A stretch of DNA of 11,899 nucleotides, taken from positions 1 through 11,899 of the forward strand of contig CABQZS010000008.1 in NCBI GenBank assembly GCA_902468695.1. The letters are read 5' to 3'. The translations under genes and the position numbers were made by a program. The notes below the pieces were generated by a model. That model saw only the letters and a program-made list of their open reading frames with translations, was not told the DNA's origin and made no database searches. Below are positions 7,349-11,899 of this stretch, in pieces (within the stretch, counting starts at the first letter, position 1; each line of letters starts with the position of its first letter). Origin of the DNA: an uncultured Collinsella sp. (GTDB lineage: Bacteria; Actinomycetota; Coriobacteriia; Coriobacteriales; Coriobacteriaceae).

Positions 7349-7427
7349 TCTAAGTTGCGGTGGAATAGTTCCTAGAATGGGCCATTTGATGGCCAAGCAG
7401 GAACTATTTCACCGCAACTTCTTTTTA
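7349..7427 (+). repeat. Palindromic repeat, copy 2, acting as terminator after the M20 gene
   Basis: The arms at 7352-7373 and 7399-7420 pair over 22 bases with a single G-T wobble (G7363). The loop holds a second perfect hairpin, GGCCAT (7380-7385) with ATGGCC (7389-7394). The stem is followed by CTTTTTAT, so on the plus strand it should be an efficient intrinsic terminator for the HAD-M20 transcript. Its outer arms are identical to copy 1 at 4077-4147, while the core (GTTCCT with AGGAAC) differs. Confidence 0.85.
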
Positions 7428-7460
7428 TCGGTGTAAAAGGTGGACCATGCCAACCGGCGG

Positions 7461-7482
7461 GTTTGTTATTCGTTTGTAAAGG
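7461..7482 (+). promoter_or_regulatory. Candidate PHO box upstream of pstS
   Basis: GTTTGT occurs at 7461-7466 and again at 7472-7477, an exact 11-base period. This is the architecture of PhoB/PhoP binding sites, direct repeats one helical turn apart. It lies just upstream of where a -35 would be if the loose -10 TATCAA at 7508-7513 is used. The repeat word itself does not match a PHO box I can name, so the call rests on spacing and position ahead of a phosphate operon. Confidence 0.45.
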
Positions 7483-7539
7483 CCGTGCTGCGCTTGCGGT
7501 AAGGGTCTATCAAATGACCGTAAGAAACCGCAGTTGGCG

Positions 7540-7598
7540 CGGGCACTGCCCGATCGAGGCCGTATCTTTCCAAACAGCAAAGCGGGCAGGGTGCCCGC
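7540..7598 (+). other. GC-rich hairpins in the pstS leader
   Basis: CGGGCA/TGCCCG occurs twice: at 7540-7552 (GGGC-ACT-GCCC) and at 7582-7598 (GCGGGCA-GGG-TGCCCGC, 7 bp). Because the arms are the same word, each left arm can also pair with the other right arm. The second hairpin ends 14 bases before the pstS ribosome site. Neither is followed by a T-run. The function is unknown; mRNA stability or leader control is possible. Confidence 0.45.
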
Positions 7599-7623
7599 GA
7601 GTCGCATGTATGAAAGGAAGATC

Positions 7624-8562
7624 ATGCTCGATCAGGCTTATTCTCGTCGTCAGTTCCTCGGCCTCGCTGGTGGTCTTGCCAGCATCGTCGGCCTCGGCCT
7701 CGTTGGCTGCGGTGGCGCAGGCGCTTCCAACGCCGCCGACAAGGGTAGCGCCGCTGCTGCCGAGTCCGTCTCCGGCGAGGTGACCTACGACGGTGCCTCC
7801 TCGTTCCAGGCTCTCGTCGAGGCTGCTGCCGAGAAGTTCATGGATGCCAACCCCGACGTCTCCGTCTCCGGTTCGGGTAACGGTTCGGGCAAGGGCCTGA
7901 CCGCTGTCGCCGCCGGCACCGTCACCATCGGTAACTCCGACGTCTTCGCCGAGACCAAGCTCGAGGCCGACCAGGTCAAGAACCTCGTCGACCACGAGGT
8001 CGCCGTCGTTGGCATGGGCCCCGTCGTCTCCAAAAACGTGACGGTCGACGACCTGTCCCTCGAGCAGCTCAAGGGCATCTTCTCTGGCCAGATCACCAAC
8101 TGGAAGGAGGTCGGCGGCGACGACGCCACCATCGTCGTCCTCAACCGCAAGGCCGGCTCCGGCACCCGCGCCACCTTCGAGGCCGCCGTCTTTGGCGACG
8201 AGGCCGTCGACTTTAAGGGCGACGCCGAGCTCGACAAGTCCGGCGACGTCCAGACTCAGATGGGCAGCACCGATAACGCCATCTCCTACCTCGACTTCTC
8301 GCACTTCGATGACTCCAAGTTCAACGCCATCAAGGTCGAGGGCGTCGAGCCCAAGAGCAAGAATGTCACTGATGACTCCTTCAAGATCTGGGCTACCGAG
8401 CACATGTACTGCTCCAAGGACGCCGACGAGGCTACCAAGGCCTTCCTGGAGTTCATGCTTTCCGACGACGTCCAGGGCAAGCTCGTCGAGGAGCAGGGCT
8501 TTATCCCCGTCTCTGCCATGAAGGTCGTCAAGGACGCCAGCGGCAAGGTCTCCGCTAAATAA
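7624..8562 (+). CDS. pstS: Phosphate ABC transporter substrate-binding lipoprotein PstS
   Basis: A 312-residue phosphate-binding protein, the extracytoplasmic receptor of the Pst importer. The N-terminus has a twin-arginine motif (SRRQFLG, 7-13), a hydrophobic stretch, and a lipobox LVGC with Cys29, so it is probably exported folded by Tat and lipid-anchored. A low-complexity Ala/Ser/Gly linker follows. Phosphate-contact segments resembling known PstS are DGASSF (56-61), NGSGKG (86-91) and the SGT of NRKAGSGTRATF (174-185); the family block LEQLKGIFSGQITNWKEVGG is at 146-165. ATG 7624 has AAAGGA (7613-7618) 5 bases upstream and gives a normal Tat signal; upstream in-frame starts would extend it without gain. 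Codons end strongly in C or G, suggesting high expression. It is followed 24 bases later by pstC. Confidence 0.96.
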   Translation: MLDQAYSRRQFLGLAGGLASIVGLGLVGCGGAGASNAADKGSAAAAESVSGEVTYDGASSFQALVEAAAEKFMDANPDVSVSGSGNGSGKGLTAVAAGTVTIGNSDVFAETKLEADQVKNLVDHEVAVVGMGPVVSKNVTVDDLSLEQLKGIFSGQITNWKEVGGDDATIVVLNRKAGSGTRATFEAAVFGDEAVDFKGDAELDKSGDVQTQMGSTDNAISYLDFSHFDDSKFNAIKVEGVEPKSKNVTDDSFKIWATEHMYCSKDADEATKAFLEFMLSDDVQGKLVEEQGFIPVSAMKVVKDASGKVSAK

Positions 8563-8586
8563 GTAATCGCCCCGGAAAGGTTTGCA

Positions 8587-9495
8587 ATGGCAAAACAGCT
8601 GCCAAAGCGCGACCTTGAGAACGTGGGCCTGGGCGTCACGGGCGCGTGCGTAGCGCTCGTGACGCTTGTCGTTGCCGCGCTCATCGTTATGGTCGCCCAA
8701 AAGGGCCTCTCGGCTTTTCTCAAGGACGGCGTTTCGGTCGTCGAGTTTTTTACCGGTACTAAGTGGGACCTGGCCAACACAGCCGAAAACGGTCTGCCTT
8801 ATACCGGCGCCCTGCCCCTGATCGTCACCTCCTTTGCGGTCATGGTGCTCTCCACGCTCATCGCGCTGCCCATCGCTATCGGCTCTGCCATCTTTGCGGC
8901 CGAGATCCAGCCTAAGTTTGGTTCCAAGGTCTTTCAGCCGCTTATTGAGCTTTTGACCGGCATTCCCTCGGTCGTCTTTGGCCTGATCGGTTTTCACGTG
9001 GTCGTCGGCCTTATGAAGAGTGTTTTCCATGTGAGCACGGGCCTGGGTATCCTGCCCGGCGCCGTCGTGCTGGCTGTCATGATCCTGCCGACGATGACCA
9101 CGCTTTCGGTCGATGGCCTGCGCGCCGTGCCCGACAGCTACCGCCAGGGCTCGCTCGCGCTGGGCTACACCCGCTGGCAGACCATCTGGCACGTGGTGCT
9201 CAAGTCCGCCATGCCGTCGCTCATGACCGCGGTCATCCTCGGCATGACGCGCGCCTTTGGCGAGACGCTCGCCGTGCGCATGGTTATCGGCGGCATCGAG
9301 GCCATGCCGACGTCGCTGCTGTCGCCGGCGTCCACCATCACCACCACGCTCACCACGTCCATGGCGGTCTATGCCGAGGGCTCGGCCCAGGACGATGTTC
9401 TGTGGGCGCTCGGCCTGCTGCTGATGGGCATGAGCCTCATCTTCATCCTGATCATCCATCTCATTGGCCGCAAGGGGGCGAAGGCTCGTGGCTAG
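8587..9495 (+). CDS. pstC: Phosphate ABC transporter permease PstC
   Basis: A 302-residue inner-membrane permease, one half of the Pst channel. Roughly six hydrophobic segments are visible, the first near residues 15-37. The PstC-type block GIPSVVFG is at 125-132. The cytoplasmic coupling (EAA) loop lies at about 175-210 and includes LRAVPDSYRQGSLALGYTR, with the conserved Gly before TRW; this loop would contact PstB. ATG 8587 has GGAAAGG 6 bases upstream and begins 24 bases after pstS. The C-terminus overlaps the pstA start by 8 bases, indicating translational coupling. The order S-C-A-B separates it from PstA, and the TGALP region before the second membrane segment fits PstC. Length is near the family norm. 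Confidence 0.95.
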   Translation: MAKQLPKRDLENVGLGVTGACVALVTLVVAALIVMVAQKGLSAFLKDGVSVVEFFTGTKWDLANTAENGLPYTGALPLIVTSFAVMVLSTLIALPIAIGSAIFAAEIQPKFGSKVFQPLIELLTGIPSVVFGLIGFHVVVGLMKSVFHVSTGLGILPGAVVLAVMILPTMTTLSVDGLRAVPDSYRQGSLALGYTRWQTIWHVVLKSAMPSLMTAVILGMTRAFGETLAVRMVIGGIEAMPTSLLSPASTITTTLTTSMAVYAEGSAQDDVLWALGLLLMGMSLIFILIIHLIGRKGAKARG

Positions 9496-10410
9496 CACAC
9501 GCATCCATATCGACGAGGCGAGACTCGGGCGCGTCCAAAAGCAGGACCGCATCGCCACGGGCGTGCTGACGGCAATCGCCGCCATCGTCATGCTCATCGT
9601 CATCTCCATGGTGGCCTATATCCTGTTCGAGGGGGTCTCGACGCTGTTCCAGCCGGGCTTTCTTACGCAGCCCGCGCGCGCCAACGGAACCCAGGGCGGC
9701 GTGCTCTATCAGCTGTTCGACTCGTTCTACCTGCTGCTGATCACCCTGTTCATCTCGGTGCCCATCAGCCTGGGCGGTGCGGTCTTCCTGGTTGAGTACG
9801 CGCCGAACGGACCTATTCGCGACATCGCCTCCACCGCCATCGAGACGCTGTCCTCGCTGCCCTCCATCGTCGTCGGCATGTTCGGCTTTCTGGTGTTCTC
9901 GGTGCAGCTGGGCTGGAAGTACTCCATCATCTCCGGCGCCGTCGCGCTCACCATGTTCAACATCCCCATCCTGGTACGCGTGATTCAGCAGGCGCTCGAG
10001 GACGTGCCGCAGGCCCAGCGCGATGCGTGCCTGGCTATGGGCCTTACCCGCTGGGAGGCCACACTGCACATCCTGATCCCCGAGGCCATGCCTGCCATCG
10101 TGACGGGCATCGTGCTTTCGGCCGGCCGCGTGTTTGGTGAGGCGGCGGCGCTGCTCTTTACCTCGGGCATGAGCTCGCCGGTGCGCCTGAACTTCTTGAG
10201 CTTTAACCTGTCGAGCCCCACCTGCGCCTGGAACGTGTTCCGCCCCGGCGAGTCGCTCGCCGTGCATATTTACAAGATTTACGGCGAGGGCAGCCCCGAG
10301 GCTCAGCAGATCGTCTGGGGCACCGCTGCACTGCTGATGATTTGCGTGCTGCTGTTTAACGTAGTCGCCCGTATCGTGGGCAAGCAACTGGCAAGAAGGA
10401 TGACGGCCGA

Positions 10411-10414
<4 letters not shown>
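9488..10414 (+). CDS. pstA: Phosphate ABC transporter permease PstA
   Basis: A 308-residue membrane permease, partner of PstC. Hydrophobic segments are visible from about residue 24 onward. The family block LSSLPSIVVGMFG (121-133) and an EAA coupling loop around 168-203 (QQALEDVPQAQRDACLAMGLTRWE) are present, as is the GRVFGEAAALLFT segment typical of PstA. The start is taken as GTG 9488, 8 bases inside the end of pstC, with AAGGGGG (9472-9478) 9 bases upstream; an in-frame TTG at 9464 would add eight residues and is less likely. The stop overlaps the pstB start as ATGA. The overlap chain pstC-pstA-pstB implies stoichiometric co-translation of the complex. Confidence 0.94.
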
Positions 10415-11283
<869 letters not shown>

Positions 11284-11338
11284 TCCGGGACATGCTTGAG
11301 GCCCGCGGTGGCCACGGTCGCCACGGGACTGATTGGAG

Positions 11339-11376
11339 AGGCGGGTCATCTCTTGTGGGAGATGGCCCGCCTTTTT
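11339..11376 (+). terminator. Strong intrinsic terminator of the pst operon
   Basis: The 14-bp stem pairs 11339-11352 with 11359-11372, with one T-G wobble and a 6-base loop, and runs straight into TTTTT. It lies 55 bases after the pstB stop. A further GC-rich stem (GTGGC/GCCAC, 11308-11324) lies between the two. Confidence 0.9.
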
Positions 11377-11402
11377 GTGTCGTGTGCGGCCCGCCTTTTC
11401 GC

Positions 11403-11411
11403 TGCTATCAT
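11403..11411 (+). promoter_or_regulatory. Extended -10 promoter for the ABC-F gene
   Basis: TGCTATCAT combines an extended -10 (TG one base before the hexamer) with TATCAT, five of six matches to consensus. It is placed 27 bases after the pst terminator and 35 bases before the ABC-F ATG. The same TATCAT hexamer is seen upstream of the acidic-protein gene. No good -35 is visible, as is common for extended -10 promoters. Confidence 0.55.
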
Positions 11412-11446
11412 GGACAACGTTGAATTTCTACGAAGGAGCAGGGCAC

Positions 11447-11899
11447 ATGGCGATTCTTTTGGGATGCGATTCCGTCAGCCTAGAGTTTCCCACCAAGCAT
11501 ATTTTCGATAGCGTGACGCTCGGCGTGGGCGAGGGCGACCGCATTGGTATTGTCGGTAAAAACGGCGACGGCAAGTCGACGCTGCTGAGCGTGCTCGCCG
11601 GCACGCTGGAGCCCGATGACGGACGCGTGACGCACCGTCGCGGCACCACGATCGGTCTGCTCGGCCAAAAGGACAACCTGGTCGATACCGATACCGTGCA
11701 TCATGCCGTCGTGGGTGACACGCCCGAGTACGAGTGGGCGTCGAGCCCGCGTACGCGTCAGATCCTGGCCGGCCTTATTAGCGATGTGCCCTGGGAGGGC
11801 GCGGTGGGCGAGCTCTCGGGCGGCCAGCGCCGTCGCGTGGACCTCGCGCGCCTGCTGATCGGCGACTACGACGTGCTCATGCTCGACGAGCCCACCAAC
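11447..11899 (+). CDS. ABC-F family ATPase, Uup-like (cut by right edge)
   Basis: The first 151 residues of a soluble ABC-F protein, open to the last base of the window. The first nucleotide-binding domain shows Walker A GKNGDGKST (41-49), signature LSGGQRRRVDLARLL and Walker B VLMLDEPTN at the edge, where ABC-F proteins usually have DEPTNHLD. No membrane segment precedes it. Members bind the ribosome; some are housekeeping translation factors (EttA, Uup), others confer antibiotic resistance by target protection. The sequence between Walker A and the signature is short, which fits a Uup-type protein, but the diagnostic linker and the second domain are outside the window. ATG 11447 has AAGGAG (11433-11438) 8 bases upstream. 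It has its own promoter, after the pst terminator. Confidence 0.93.
   Translation, partial: MAILLGCDSVSLEFPTKHIFDSVTLGVGEGDRIGIVGKNGDGKSTLLSVLAGTLEPDDGRVTHRRGTTIGLLGQKDNLVDTDTVHHAVVGDTPEYEWASSPRTRQILAGLISDVPWEGAVGELSGGQRRRVDLARLLIGDYDVLMLDEPTN

Noticed and set aside
7510..9609. A 699-codon open frame antisense to pstS and pstC
   Set aside because: It mirrors the GC-rich codon pattern of real genes on the other strand, has low-complexity Asp/Gly/His-rich translation, no family motif and no ribosome site. The plus strand has a textbook pst operon here.

Overview
The window looks like chromosomal DNA of a high-GC anaerobic gut actinobacterium of the Coriobacteriia, most like Collinsella. This is inferred from codon usage, gene style and remembered relatives, with no search run. 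It holds eleven protein genes, two cut by the window edges, and no rRNA, tRNA, CRISPR array or insertion sequence. Most of it is ordinary housekeeping and nutrient-uptake DNA. The less ordinary signals are one short-chain dehydrogenase and several well-formed intergenic structures.

Left part (1-3233): the N-terminal end of a very acidic protein of unknown function runs off the left edge on the minus strand. Divergent from it is a short-chain dehydrogenase/reductase that resembles clostridial bile-acid 12-alpha-hydroxysteroid dehydrogenases. A 344-base gap full of hairpins, one of them terminator-like, separates it from tgt (tRNA-guanine transglycosylase). tgt has its own TATAAT and a strong terminator.

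Middle part (3234-7330): a LOG-family nucleotide phosphoribohydrolase gene converges on a minus-strand DegV-family fatty-acid-binding protein gene, with two large hairpins between them. A divergent intergenic region carrying an inverted repeat leads to a HAD-family phosphatase and then an M20 (PepV/Sapep-like) dipeptidase, probably co-transcribed. The second hairpin before degV and the hairpin after the dipeptidase belong to one repeat family: the outer arms are identical, and the cores differ but remain complementary.

Right part (7331-11899): a complete high-affinity phosphate uptake operon, pstS-pstC-pstA-pstB. PstS appears to be a Tat-exported lipoprotein. pstC/pstA overlap by 8 bases and pstA/pstB by 4. 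A direct repeat with an 11-base period upstream of pstS is a candidate PHO box. The operon ends at a strong terminator directly after pstB with no phoU. An ABC-F ATPase gene, with its own extended -10 promoter, runs off the right edge.

Within the pst operon, PstS would capture phosphate outside the cell, PstC and PstA would form the membrane channel and PstB would power transport. The other genes look like separate small transcription units.
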